Shown: one piece after another, positions 28,262 to 36,717 of the stretch
How positions within the stretch are numbered: position 1 is the first letter of the stretch
Layout: the number at the start of each line of letters is the position of its first letter
Origin: Alphaproteobacteria bacterium
GTDB lineage: Bacteria > Pseudomonadota > Alphaproteobacteria > Caulobacterales > Hyphomonadaceae
Direction of reading: 5' to 3'
DNA length: 64,000 nt
NCBI GenBank assembly: GCA_016125405.1
Contig: WGLW01000003.1
Coordinates: 124,001 to 188,000, forward strand
Program-made: the position numbers and the translations under genes
The notes under the pieces: model-generated
Seen by the model: only the letters and a program-made list of their open reading frames with translations
The model's database searches: none
Told to the model about the DNA's origin: nothing

Positions 28262-29476
28262 ATGCTGGGGACGGGGCAGGACAGGCGATCGTTCCTGAAA
28301 TTCCTGGCGGCGAGTCCGCTCCTGGCTTCCATTCCTCTACCGGAGAGAGCCTTGGCGCAGGCGACATCGCTGCAGGGCGTCGACGCGCTGATCGCCAACA
28401 CGGCGGACGGGCTCGATGTGTTCGACTTCGAGGCAGTCGCGGCGCGCAACATCCCGCCGGCGCACTGGGGCTATCTGCAGACCGGCGTCGATGGCGATGA
28501 AACGCTGCGGGCCAATCGCGAGGCCTTTGCGCAATACCAGTTGCGCGAACGGCGCATGGTCGATGTCAGCAAGATGGACATGGGCGTCGAGCTCTTCGGC
28601 GCCAGATACGACAGTCCGATTTTCATGTGCCCGCTCGGCGCACAGAAAGCGTTCCATCCCGAAGCGGAAGTCGCCGTGGCGCGCGCGGCGAAGGTGAAGA
28701 ACCAGCTGCAGGTGCTGTCGACGGTCGCCTCGCTGCCGATCGAGGATGTGGCGAGGGCCCGCGTCGATCCGCTCTGGTTCCAGCTTTATCCCACCAACAG
28801 CCTCGACGTTTCGATCAAGCTGGCGAAACGCGCGGAGGCGGCGGGCTGTCCGGTGATGATGGTGACGGTAGACCTCACCGTCGGCCGCAACACCGAAACC
28901 GCAACGCGCTTCCTGCGCACCGACACGCGCCAGTGCACCTCGTGCCATTCCCCGAGAGGCTCGGACAATCGCACGCGTGCGATGTTCAGCGGGATCGACA
29001 TGTCGAATGTCGGCTTCCTGTCGCCGTCGCTCTCCTGGGACTTCATCGGAACGATGAAGGATGCAACCCGGATGAAGGTGCTGATCAAGGGTCTGGAGAC
29101 CGGAGAGGACGCGGCTTTGGCGGTGAAGTATGGCGCCGACGGGGTGGTGGTCTCGAACCATGGCGGGCGCGCCTCCGAAACCGGGCGCGGCACGCTGGAA
29201 TGCCTGCCGGAGGTGGTCTCGGCGGTGAAGGGCAGGATCCCGGTTCTGGTCGATGGCGGCGTGCGGCGGGGAACCGATGCGTTGAAGGCGCTGGCGCTGG
29301 GCGCCACCGCAGTGGGCATCGGCCGACCCTACATCTGGGGCCTCGGCGCCTTCGGCCAGCCGGGCGTCGAGCGTGTGCTCGGCCTGCTCAACAACGAGCT
29401 CAGGCTGGCGATGGCCGGCGTCGGCGCGCGCAATGTGAAGGAAATCACGCCAAAGGCTCTCATCAGGAAGGCTTAG
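28262..29476 (+). CDS. Tat-exported FMN-dependent alpha-hydroxy acid dehydrogenase with CxxCH motif
   Basis: The 404-residue protein starts with a Tat signal (RRSFLKFLAASPLLASIPLP). An (S)-alpha-hydroxy-acid oxidase barrel follows: PIFMCPLGAQKAFHPEAE, the FMN/active-site segment VVVSNHGGRASETGRG with its catalytic His, and the phosphate-binding LVDGGVRRGTDALKALALGA. In the loop after strand 4 it has CTSCH at residues 225-229, a c-type haem attachment pattern that classical cytosolic lactate or glycolate oxidases lack. It should oxidise a 2-hydroxy acid in the periplasm and may pass electrons to a covalently bound haem. It follows liuD by three bases; substrate is unknown. Confidence 0.88.
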   Translation: MLGTGQDRRSFLKFLAASPLLASIPLPERALAQATSLQGVDALIANTADGLDVFDFEAVAARNIPPAHWGYLQTGVDGDETLRANREAFAQYQLRERRMVDVSKMDMGVELFGARYDSPIFMCPLGAQKAFHPEAEVAVARAAKVKNQLQVLSTVASLPIEDVARARVDPLWFQLYPTNSLDVSIKLAKRAEAAGCPVMMVTVDLTVGRNTETATRFLRTDTRQCTSCHSPRGSDNRTRAMFSGIDMSNVGFLSPSLSWDFIGTMKDATRMKVLIKGLETGEDAALAVKYGADGVVVSNHGGRASETGRGTLECLPEVVSAVKGRIPVLVDGGVRRGTDALKALALGATAVGIGRPYIWGLGAFGQPGVERVLGLLNNELRLAMAGVGARNVKEITPKALIRKA

Positions 29477-29517
29477 CGCAACCGTCCCGGGGGCGAATGA
29501 ACACAGGGGAGACATCC

Positions 29518-29844
29518 ATGATCGTCGTCACCACCAACGACCTGCCGGGTCACAGGATCGTCCGTTATATCGGGCTGGTGCGCGGGCTCACGGTGCGCTC
29601 TCGCAACCTGGTGGCCAATATCGGCGGCGGGCTGCAATCGCTGCTGGGCGGCAATGTCACGATCTATACCGACCTCGCCGAGCAGGCCCGCCAGGAAGCC
29701 TACGACAATCTCGTCGCCCACGCCGTAGGAATGGGCGCCAACGCGGTGATCGCCATGCGCTACGACGCCAACGACATCATGGAAGGCATCACCGAGGTGC
29801 TGGCCTATGGCACGGCCGTCTGGGTCGAGGAAGACGCGGGCTGA
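29518..29844 (+). CDS. YbjQ/UPF0145 family protein
   Basis: A 108-residue protein of the YbjQ (UPF0145, DUF74) family. It shows the family pattern: TTNDLPGHRIVRYIGLVRGLTVRS, a central AEQARQEAYDNLVAHA helix and GANAVIAMRYDANDI before the final strands ending in YGTAV. Crystal structures of relatives form pentamers; function is unclear, with a suggested heavy-metal link. The start at 29518 follows AGGGGAGACATCC. It lies 41 bases after the hydroxyacid dehydrogenase and may end that transcript. Confidence 0.9.
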   Translation: MIVVTTNDLPGHRIVRYIGLVRGLTVRSRNLVANIGGGLQSLLGGNVTIYTDLAEQARQEAYDNLVAHAVGMGANAVIAMRYDANDIMEGITEVLAYGTAVWVEEDAG

Positions 29845-30543
29845 AGGGGGCTCCCACAGCGCCCGAATTTTCTTCCCCATGAAATCAGGGCTGAGGAAAA
29901 AAGCCGGGCGAAGTTATCCGACACTTTCGGGGCGCGCTTAGTCTTGGGCCCATGTTGATCGTGTCGCTCATCCTGCTTTGCCTCGCCGCCGCACTTGTGC
30001 GGGCGCGGGGGTTTGCGCGTTTGAGCGGCAAGATCGACGAGCCTGCTTGCCCCCTCCGTCACGCCGCTGCGTCGCGATCCCATGAACGCTCACGCGTTCA
30101 AACCCCCGCCTCCGTTGGTGGAGGCAAAGGCTCGGTGCTTTTGCCTCCACCAGTCGAAGACTGGGGGAGGTGGCGCGCCGCGCAGCGGCGTGACGGGAGG
30201 GGGCGAGCCGCCAACGCGAATGCCCGCGCCGCTTTCCGGCGGCGCACCGACAATTTCCCTCCTGGCACATCCGGTCGAGCCGAAGGCGGCCGGATTCGGG
30301 CCCGCAGCACCTGCTGCGCGCCCTGGCGCGGTGACAGCGCGCACCCGCTAGGAGCGGACTTCAGCCAACATCCCCGGAGCGGGCCATCGCCGCGCTCAAC
30401 GCGACCCCGCGCCCGAACGACACAGGGCAGTCCAACAGACCGTTTGGGCTTTGTTCATCCGGCCTGTGAGAGGGTCTGGTTCAGCGCCCGCCAGATTTAA
30501 TCTTCCGGGGCGCATTCCAGCCACAATCCGTCGCAAGCCTGCG
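29845..30543. other. 700-bp gene-free stretch containing a nested palindrome
   Basis: No convincing gene is seen. A frame beginning at 29952 encodes a hydrophobic start (MLIVSLILLCLAAALVRARG) but then turns into Arg/Pro-rich sequence across the palindromic repeat, lacks a ribosome binding site and is best read as non-coding or a broken remnant. The 12-mer GTTATCCGACAC at 29913-29924 recurs inverted at 49039-49050. The main feature is the repeat at 30051-30203. Confidence 0.55.
30051..30203. repeat. nested palindromic intergenic repeat
   Basis: The outer arms are CCCCTCCGTCACGCCGCTGCG (first 20 bases from 30051) and its near-exact inverse at 30181-30203, with 16 bp perfect and a single inserted G. 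Inside them a perfect 13-bp inverted pair, TGGTGGAGGCAAA (30116-30128) and its complement (30140-30152), closes an 11-base loop. C5 and G5 tracts lie between the two levels. The whole could form one long hairpin or cruciform of about 150 bases. It resembles a REP/MITE-like unit; no transposase is nearby. Confidence 0.7.
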
Positions 30544-31305
30544 ATGGGTACGAGTACAGGTCGGGGTGTCGGGGCTATGGCCGCATCTCTTTTTCTAATG
30601 GCTGTCAGCCTCGGAATGACCCCGGCGCAAGCGCTGGACACGGCGCTGCGCGCGGTCGAACCGCATCCGGCCCTGCGCGCCGCCTTTCGCGCCACCCTGA
30701 CGACCGGCGGCGCCGGGCGCGAGATCCAGTTCGATCCCTACGCGCCGCCGGACCAGCAGTTCCGCATCACCAATTCCTGGGGCGAGGACCCGGAACTCGA
30801 CCAGGTGGTGGCCGACTGGAAAGCCGAGGGCCAGGCCGATGTGAGGCTGTTCGCCGACGACCTGCGCGCCAGCCTCGGCGAGGCCACGGTCGTGGATCAG
30901 GGGCCCAGCCTCTCGATCGCCTTCCGCCATCAGATCCGGCCGAACGATGGCCCTGTCGATGTGGCCATCAATTCCCAGATGATCGGCGACATGACGCTGG
31001 ATGCGCAAACCGGCCATCTCCAGGAAATCAACTACTGCATCGAGCGGCCGATCAAGCTCCAGAACGGCACCGTCCTCACCAACTACCAGCAGACCTACAC
31101 CTTCGGCTATTCCGACCGGTGGGGCGTCAGCTTCGTGCAGACCTACGAGCTGGATGCGCGCGGCGGCCGCTGGGGCGTCGCCCAGACCCGCAGCATCAAG
31201 GTGGCGCTCACGGATGTCGCTTTCGGCCTCGCCGGGGACGCCAACCAGCAGCTCGAATCGAAGCCCGCGCCGTATTCCCCGGGACTCACAGCCAACCTGC
31301 GATAG
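30544..31305 (+). CDS. exported protein, unknown function
   Basis: The product has a signal peptide (hydrophobic AMAASLFLMAVSLGMTPAQA, then LDTALR), so it should be periplasmic or outer-membrane associated. The mature part of about 220 residues has Trp/Tyr-rich beta segments (YQQTYTFGYSDRWGVSFVQ) and one Cys; I recognise no family. The start is uncertain: ATG 30544 gives a basic n-region and is listed; ATG 30577 gives a shorter signal without charge; ATG 30451 reaches into non-coding sequence. The gene is 41 bases before the DUF1489 gene. Confidence 0.7.
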   Translation: MGTSTGRGVGAMAASLFLMAVSLGMTPAQALDTALRAVEPHPALRAAFRATLTTGGAGREIQFDPYAPPDQQFRITNSWGEDPELDQVVADWKAEGQADVRLFADDLRASLGEATVVDQGPSLSIAFRHQIRPNDGPVDVAINSQMIGDMTLDAQTGHLQEINYCIERPIKLQNGTVLTNYQQTYTFGYSDRWGVSFVQTYELDARGGRWGVAQTRSIKVALTDVAFGLAGDANQQLESKPAPYSPGLTANLR

Positions 31306-31346
31306 GGCGCTTCCTCACAGGGGCGGAGTCGGTTTAAGCCACTCCC

Positions 31347-31775
31347 ATGGCCCTTCACATGATCAAGCTCTGCGTCGGCGTCGAAGGCGTCGACGATCTG
31401 AAGGAATGGCAGGACCGCCGCGCGAAGGAACGCAAGGCGGCGAAGCTCGCCCCCAACCCGTTCCACGACACGCGGATGACGCCCAAGCGGGCCGAAGAGA
31501 TGCTGGCCGGCGGCTCGCTCTATTGGGTCATCAAGCACCGCATCATCGTCCGCCAGCGCCTGATCGGCTTCGAAGCGGCAACGGACAAGGACGGCAAGGC
31601 GATGTGCCGCATCCATCTCGATCCAAAGCTTGTCCGCACCCAGCCGCGCCGGAAACGCCCGTTCCAGGGCTGGCGCTATCTCGAGCCGGCCGATGCGCCC
31701 CCCGATCTGGATGGAACCTCGCCCGCGCTCTCGGCGGACCTTGAAACGGCCCTCAAGGAAGCGCTGGCCTGGTAG
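31347..31775 (+). CDS. DUF1489 family protein
   Basis: This 142-residue protein matches DUF1489, a family largely restricted to alphaproteobacteria. Diagnostic segments are MALHMIKLCVGVEGVDDL at the start, TRMTPKRAEEMLAGGSLYWVIK, IIVRQRLIGFE, the Cys-containing CRIHLDPKLVRT and the closing RRPFQGWRYL-like KRPFQGWRYLEPADAPPDL. Function is unknown. It converges on panC with four bases between the stops. Confidence 0.88.
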   Translation: MALHMIKLCVGVEGVDDLKEWQDRRAKERKAAKLAPNPFHDTRMTPKRAEEMLAGGSLYWVIKHRIIVRQRLIGFEAATDKDGKAMCRIHLDPKLVRTQPRRKRPFQGWRYLEPADAPPDLDGTSPALSADLETALKEALAW

Positions 31776-31779
31776 CCCG

Positions 31780-32637
31780 CTATTTGCGGACGAACGCCAT
31801 GTTGTCGATCAGCCGCGTCTTGCCGAGCCGGGCCGCGATCAGCAATCGTCCGCCAACGCCGGCGGGCGCGATCTCCGCGCCAAACGGCGCCAGCGTGTCT
31901 GCTCGCCGCGCCTCGACATAATCGACGCTCGCAAAGCCGTTCGCCATCAGCCGCGCCGCCGCGGCGTCGGTCACCGCGCGGATCGGCTGTCCGGCTTCGA
32001 TGGCTGCGGCGCTGTCGTGCATCGTCCCCGAAACCTCGGCGGCGCACGCGCGCTCGTCCGCCGTCAGGTACGCATTGCGCGAGGACATCGCGAGCCCGTC
32101 CGCTTCGCGGATCGTCGGCCCGCCAAGGATTTCGATTGGAAACCCCAGGTCCTGCGTCATGCGGCGGATCACCAGCAGCTGCTGATAGTCCTTCTCGCCG
32201 AACACCGCGACATCAGGTCCGATGTGTAGAAACAGGCGAGCCACCACCGAGGCCACGCCCTCGAAGAAGTGCGGGCGGACTTCGCCTTCGAGAATGTGCG
32301 AGAGGTCCTTCACGATGATGCGCGTCGAGTCCCCGGCGGGATACATCTCGGTTGGATTGGGGCAGTAGCAGAAGCTGCATCCGGCCTCGGCCAGCGCATC
32401 GAGGTCGGCCTGCTCCGCGCGCGGGTAGGTGGAAAAATCCTCGTTGGCCGAAAACTGCGTCGGGTTCACGAAGATGCTCGAGGCGGCCACATCGGCGTGC
32501 GCAAGGCCCAGGCGGATGAGGCTCACATGGCCCTCGTGCAGCGCCCCCATGGTCGGCGCGAAGGCCACGCGTTTTCCGGCCTCGCGCATGGCGGCGCGCC
32601 ATTGGCGGGCTTCCTTCCGGGTGCGGGCGATTGTCAT
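31780..32637 (-). CDS. panC: pantothenate synthetase
   Basis: PanC condenses pantoate and beta-alanine with ATP to make pantothenate for coenzyme A. The 285-residue protein has the nucleotidyl-transferase HIGH-like motif PTMGALHEGHVSLI (about residues 27-40), VNPTQFSANEDFSTYPR, the FGEKDYQQLLVIRRM KSKS-side region and the loop DGLAMSSRNAYL. The start is ATG 32637, from where the protein aligns with the family; the open frame upstream is not conserved-looking. It is divergent from mipZ, with a 251-bp shared promoter region. PanB and panD are not present. Confidence 0.95.
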   Translation of the reverse strand: MTIARTRKEARQWRAAMREAGKRVAFAPTMGALHEGHVSLIRLGLAHADVAASSIFVNPTQFSANEDFSTYPRAEQADLDALAEAGCSFCYCPNPTEMYPAGDSTRIIVKDLSHILEGEVRPHFFEGVASVVARLFLHIGPDVAVFGEKDYQQLLVIRRMTQDLGFPIEILGGPTIREADGLAMSSRNAYLTADERACAAEVSGTMHDSAAAIEAGQPIRAVTDAAAARLMANGFASVDYVEARRADTLAPFGAEIAPAGVGGRLLIAARLGKTRLIDNMAFVRK

Positions 32638-32888
32638 CGCCGGTCTTTTCGCCACGCCTGTCGCTCCCGTAATGGTTCCGGCCGCGAAATCAGGCCGGGA
32701 TGGCGGGGCTTCTAGGCCCTCGGACCAACCTGAAGCAATGCCCTCAATCAACGGTGCGTTAACCTGGCGCTCCGATCTTCCCGCCATGAGTGATAACGTG
32801 GCTCGTAACGCGCGAATGTCGGGGCGCCCCAGGCTCGCGCGAACCGGCCCCGGCCGCGTCGCGGCCCTCAAGAGGGCATACTGGTAAG

Positions 32889-33779
32889 ATGGCCGAGGGG
32901 TCCATGTCCGCAGCGCCCAGCGCCGCCGAGTCCCGCACAACTGCGGGCGAATCGCGGCTCGCCCACATCATCGTTGTCGGCAACGAAAAGGGCGGCGCGG
33001 GCAAGTCCACTGTCGCCATGCACCTGACCATCGCCCTGCTGCGCATGGGGATGAAAGTCGGCGTCGTCGATCTCGACGTCCGCCAGCGGTCCTTCTCCAG
33101 GTACATCGAAAACCGCGCGCGCTGGATCCGCAACACGGGCGCGCCGCTGCCGATGCCCGAAACGATTCGGGTCGACGCCAGCCAGGCCCGCGATCTCGAC
33201 GCTGCGGAGGCCGAGGAGGCCAAGACCTTCCACGACAGCCTGAAACGGCTGTCCGAGCGGAACCAGTTCATCATCGTCGACGCACCCGGCGGCGACACCT
33301 TCCTGTCGCGTAGCGCACATTCGGCTGCCGACACGCTGGTGACGCCGCTCAACGACAGCTTCGTCGACTTCGACCTCCTGGGCGATGTGGACCCGCAGAC
33401 GCTGGAGGTTGCGCGCCCCAGCTATTACGCCGAACTGGTCTGGGACTGCCGCAAGAAGAAGGCGCAGGCCAGCCGCCGGCCGATCGACTGGATCGTCATG
33501 CGTAACCGCATGTCGCCGCTCGACGCCCGCAACAAGCAGCGCGTGGGCGAGGCGCTGGACAACCTGTCACGCCGGATCGGCTTCCGCATCGCGCCGGGCC
33601 TTTCCGAGCGCGTGATCTACCGGGAGTTGTTCCCGATGGGCCTGTCGCTGCTCGACCTGACCGACGCCGGTCCGGGCGTTACCCTGACGATGAGCCACGT
33701 CGCCGCCCGTCAGGAGATCCGCGACCTGCTGATCGTGCTCAAGCTGCCGGGCCTCGAAGGCCGCGAGATACAGTTCTAG
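32889..33779 (+). CDS. mipZ: division-site-positioning ATPase MipZ
   Basis: MipZ is a ParA/MinD-type ATPase that binds ParB near the chromosome origins and inhibits FtsZ, placing the division site at midcell. The sequence follows Caulobacter MipZ closely: deviant Walker A IIVVGNEKGGAGKSTVAMHL, VVDLDVRQRSFSRYIENR, IIVDAPGGDTFLSRSAH, VTPLNDSFVDFDLLGDVDP and the C-terminal ERVIYRELFPMGLSLLDL. The N-terminal Ala/Ser tail is longer than usual; ATG 32904 after GAGGGG is a good alternative start. A GTTAACC site lies at about 32758 in the promoter region. ParA and ParB are outside the window. Confidence 0.95.
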   Translation: MAEGSMSAAPSAAESRTTAGESRLAHIIVVGNEKGGAGKSTVAMHLTIALLRMGMKVGVVDLDVRQRSFSRYIENRARWIRNTGAPLPMPETIRVDASQARDLDAAEAEEAKTFHDSLKRLSERNQFIIVDAPGGDTFLSRSAHSAADTLVTPLNDSFVDFDLLGDVDPQTLEVARPSYYAELVWDCRKKKAQASRRPIDWIVMRNRMSPLDARNKQRVGEALDNLSRRIGFRIAPGLSERVIYRELFPMGLSLLDLTDAGPGVTLTMSHVAARQEIRDLLIVLKLPGLEGREIQF

Positions 33780-33796
33780 GCGCTCCAGAAGCCGCC

Positions 33797-34564
33797 CTAG
33801 TCGTTTTCGTGAGCGATCCTGATCCGTTCACCGCAGGCCTTGCAGTGCACGGCGTCCGGCTCGTGCCGCATCAGGCCGCAGGAGGAGCATTCATGGCGCA
33901 CCTTGCCGGTGCGCATGGTGACCTGGACCAGCCGGAAAAACAGGGAAACGCCGCCGATCATTATGATGATCGAGAGCGCCCGTCCCCAGAAGCCATGAAG
34001 GACGATGTCGCCATACCCCGTCGTGGTCAGCGTGGTGACCGTGAAGTAGAGCGACTCCATGAACGAATTGATCGTCGGATCGCGCGCCGCGAAACTGGCA
34101 TGGACCAGCGCGCTCATCATGAAGACGAAGACGGCGAGGTTCGCCACGGCCTTCACGGTTTCGGCCAGGTGTGTGTCGGCCCAGCGCCCGCCGCCGATGA
34201 CACGCCAGAAGGCCTTGCCGTTGATAAGGGAATAGGCCCGTAGAATTCTCAGGAAACCGAGATTGGCGGCGTAAACGGGCACGACCAGCGATAGCAGGAC
34301 CGCGAAGTCCGCCCAGACGATCGGGCGGGCGATCCATCGGCCGAAGTTCCCGTATGCCCAGGCGCGAACCGCCAGGTCCAGCGCCAGCAAGGCTGCGATC
34401 ACGAGGTCAATCGCCAGAAATCGCGCGCCACGCTCGATGAACGGCGAGACCATGAAGAAAATCAGGAACAGGACATCGAACGCCAGCAGCCAGGACTGGA
34501 AGCGGACAGCGGTCTCGCTTTCCCCGTGATAGAGCTCCTTCAGCGTGGCGTGGTCGATCTTCAT
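33797..34564 (-). CDS. six-helix-type potassium channel with C-terminal zinc ribbon
   Basis: The 255-residue membrane protein has several transmembrane helices including a voltage-sensor-like FLRILRAYSLING, a pore helix and the K+ selectivity filter TTLTTTGYGDIVL, and a final pore-lining helix SIIIMIGGVSLFFRLVQV. After it comes a small cytosolic zinc ribbon, CSSCGLMRHEPDAVHCKACG (two CxxC pairs), which is unusual as the regulatory tail of an ion channel. ATG 34564 is preferred to TTG 34582. It probably conducts K+, possibly gated by metal or redox state; gating is inference. Convergent with mipZ. Confidence 0.88.
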   Translation of the reverse strand: MKIDHATLKELYHGESETAVRFQSWLLAFDVLFLIFFMVSPFIERGARFLAIDLVIAALLALDLAVRAWAYGNFGRWIARPIVWADFAVLLSLVVPVYAANLGFLRILRAYSLINGKAFWRVIGGGRWADTHLAETVKAVANLAVFVFMMSALVHASFAARDPTINSFMESLYFTVTTLTTTGYGDIVLHGFWGRALSIIIMIGGVSLFFRLVQVTMRTGKVRHECSSCGLMRHEPDAVHCKACGERIRIAHEND

Positions 34565-34676
34565 GTCGCTGACTGTCGGCAAGCCGGGCCGGGGCTATCA
34601 AGCCCCTGCCTTTGGCTACCCATGCGGAGCCGACCGCTGGAGCGGCGCGGGATCGGGATGGCGGCTTGTGCGCGGG

Positions 34677-35966
34677 CTATTTCGCCGCGTCGGCCTGCGG
34701 AGCCAGCAGCGGGGAATCGACGACCGGGGCCGCCGGAGCGACAGCCGGAGTCGTCACAACTGCGGCCGCAGCCGCCGGCGCTTCCGCCGGTGCAGCGGCG
34801 ACCGGCGTAACCGCCGGTGCGGCGTCCACGTCTGAAGCGCCGGCATCTGTCGAAGCGTCGGCGACGGCGCTGGAATCGGCTCCAGGATCATCGGCGCCAT
34901 CATCAACAGTCACATCGCTGCCGTCGCTGGCGTCGCCTTCCTCGGTGGAATTGTCGTCCTGCGTGACCGCAGCCACCTGGGTGGATTCAGCTTCCTCGGC
35001 AGCGTCAATCGCCGAGAATTTCTGCAGTTGGGCGAAGGCCAGGGCATCGGCCGCATTCTTGGGCCGCACCGCACCCTTGACGGAGGCGATCTTGTCGCTG
35101 GAGCCGGGGCTGTCGGCAAACACGGAAACCCCGCCCTGGATCGATACGAAGGCCGCTTCCAGCAACTCTGCGACATGCTCGTCACGCGACTGTCCAGTGG
35201 AGCCGCCGAGCATTACGGCGATCACGCGGTGACCGTCGCGTTCGGCGGACGCCATCAGGTTGTAGCCGGAGGCGTTGGTGTAACCGGTCTTGATGCCGTC
35301 GACGCCGGGAACCTTGGCCAGAAGCTTGTTATGGTTCTCGTAATGCCGGTGGCGCCAGGTGAACTGGGGCGTCGAGAAGTAGTTGTAGCGGTCGCGATGG
35401 TCGAAAAACATCGCCTCGCCCAGCTTTTCCAGGTCGCGCGCCGTGGTGACCTGGCGGCTGTCGGGCAGGCCCGAAGCGTTACGGAACGTCGTGTTCTCAA
35501 GGCCGAGTTCCTTGGCCTTGGCGTTCATCATGGTGGCGAATTTCGATTCCGTGCCGCCCAGTTTTTCGGCCAGCACGACGGCCACATCGTTGGCCGATTT
35601 GGTGACCAGGGCGCGAATCGCGTCTTCAACCTTGATCGTCTGGCCGACCCGGAGGCCAAGCTTGGAGGGCTGCTGGCGGGAGGCGTGCTTGGATACGGGC
35701 AGCCGGTCGCTCAGTTTCAGCTTGCCGGAATCCAGCGCGTCGAACACCAGATAAAGCGTCATCACCTTGGTCAGCGAGGCGGGATATCGGGCCTCATCCG
35801 CTTCCTTGGCGTGCAGGACCTTGTGGCTGTCCATGTCCACCACGATGGAGGCGTACTTCTCGGCCCAGGCTGGCGATGCCGCGAGAATCGCGAGGGCCGC
35901 CGCAGCGGTCGCCATCCGAAGCGATGAGACGGGAGAGGGCGTCTTCATACGGAACGGAATCCTCAT
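34677..35966 (-). CDS. D-alanyl-D-alanine carboxypeptidase (PBP5/6 type)
   Basis: A periplasmic serine peptidase that trims the terminal D-Ala of peptidoglycan stem peptides. It has a signal peptide (ending ASPAWA) and the three active-site motifs of family S11: SLTK (residues 64-67), SAN (124-126) and KTG (226-228). After about residue 320 a 110-residue acidic then Ala/Pro-rich tail replaces the SPOR domain or amphipathic anchor often seen in alphaproteobacterial relatives. ATG 35948 is an alternative start. It is divergent from clpS across a 413-bp region. Gene name dac cannot be refined from sequence. Confidence 0.92.
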   Translation of the reverse strand: MRIPFRMKTPSPVSSLRMATAAAALAILAASPAWAEKYASIVVDMDSHKVLHAKEADEARYPASLTKVMTLYLVFDALDSGKLKLSDRLPVSKHASRQQPSKLGLRVGQTIKVEDAIRALVTKSANDVAVVLAEKLGGTESKFATMMNAKAKELGLENTTFRNASGLPDSRQVTTARDLEKLGEAMFFDHRDRYNYFSTPQFTWRHRHYENHNKLLAKVPGVDGIKTGYTNASGYNLMASAERDGHRVIAVMLGGSTGQSRDEHVAELLEAAFVSIQGGVSVFADSPGSSDKIASVKGAVRPKNAADALAFAQLQKFSAIDAAEEAESTQVAAVTQDDNSTEEGDASDGSDVTVDDGADDPGADSSAVADASTDAGASDVDAAPAVTPVAAAPAEAPAAAAAVVTTPAVAPAAPVVDSPLLAPQADAAK

Positions 35967-36379
35967 CAGGGGAGCAAATCAACAGTGGTTAGAGGGTCCA
36001 CCGCCGAGTTTACTCGATTGTTAACCTGCGTCATCCCTCAACTGCAGGGATTTCGCGACTTTTGCGCCCCGGATCCGGTCCCCGTATTCATCCTCAAACC
36101 AAGCCTATCATTACACGGCGCCGGCTTAATGCTGCATGAACCGTGCGAGGTTGTCGCACGGAAAGACCACAGGGAAGGTCCGGCGGCCATTGTACGCAGG
36201 GAATTCAGCCCTATTTACCGTGCTCTCCCGCCCGAAAAAAGCGCCGATCACATCTTTGCGCGTCACCAGCGCGCCTTGGCTCTTTCACATGTCGGGCGGA
36301 TTAATATCTAATAGGAGCGTGCGGAGCTGGTTTACCTTTCGCTCCACATGATCGGACCAGGCGCAAGATTCCAGGATAC
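35967..36379. other. 413-bp divergent regulatory region between dac and clpS
   Basis: No gene is seen. Three small inverted repeats are present: CGAGT/ACTCG near 36005-36016, ATCCCT/AGGGAT near 36033-36051, and a perfect 8-bp stem CCGTGCGA/TCGCACGG with a five-base loop at 36141-36161. A GTTAACC lies near 36018. None is followed by a T tract. They could be operator sites or leader structures for clpS-clpA or dac; promoters could not be placed with confidence. Confidence 0.5.
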
Positions 36380-36709
36380 ATGGCGGAAAAACGGCCCCCA
36401 GCAGACACCAACCGAGAAACCGGCGTCGCGACCCGCACGAAGCCGAAGACGAAGAAGCCGTCTATGTACCGGGTCCTGCTGCTGAACGACGACTACACGC
36501 CCATGGAATTCGTCGTTCTCGTGCTGGAGTTCTTTTTCCACAAGTCGCGCGAAGAAGCGACGCGGATCATGCTGCACGTGCATAACTACGGCGTTGGGGT
36601 GTGCGGGGTCTTTACCTACGAAGTTGCGGAGACGAAGGTCGCTCAGGTGCTGGACCTCGCGCAGCGAAACGAACATCCTTTGCAATGCACCATGGAACGT
36701 GAGGACTAG
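36380..36709 (+). CDS. clpS: ATP-dependent Clp protease adaptor ClpS
   Basis: ClpS hands N-degron substrates to ClpA. The 109-residue protein shows the core motif [18 protein letters not shown], the binding-pocket helix with [22 protein letters not shown] and the closing [11 protein letters not shown]. The first 25-30 residues are a flexible basic tail as expected. It is eight bases upstream of clpA and certainly co-transcribed with it. In Caulobacter-type bacteria this pair helps degrade cell-cycle proteins. Confidence 0.97.
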   Translation: MAEKRPPADTNRETGVATRTKPKTKKPSMYRVLLLNDDYTPMEFVVLVLEFFFHKSREEATRIMLHVHNYGVGVCGVFTYEVAETKVAQVLDLAQRNEHPLQCTMERED

Positions 36710-36717
36710 GGAAGCAC

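Noticed and set aside
30051-30203. CRISPR array
   Set aside because: The repeats are inverted and nested, not direct and regularly spaced; no cas genes are present.
29952-30500. Possible membrane protein gene in the 29.8-30.5 kb gap
   Set aside because: Only the first 20 residues look like protein; the rest crosses the palindromic repeat and is Arg/Pro-rich. There is no ribosome binding site.
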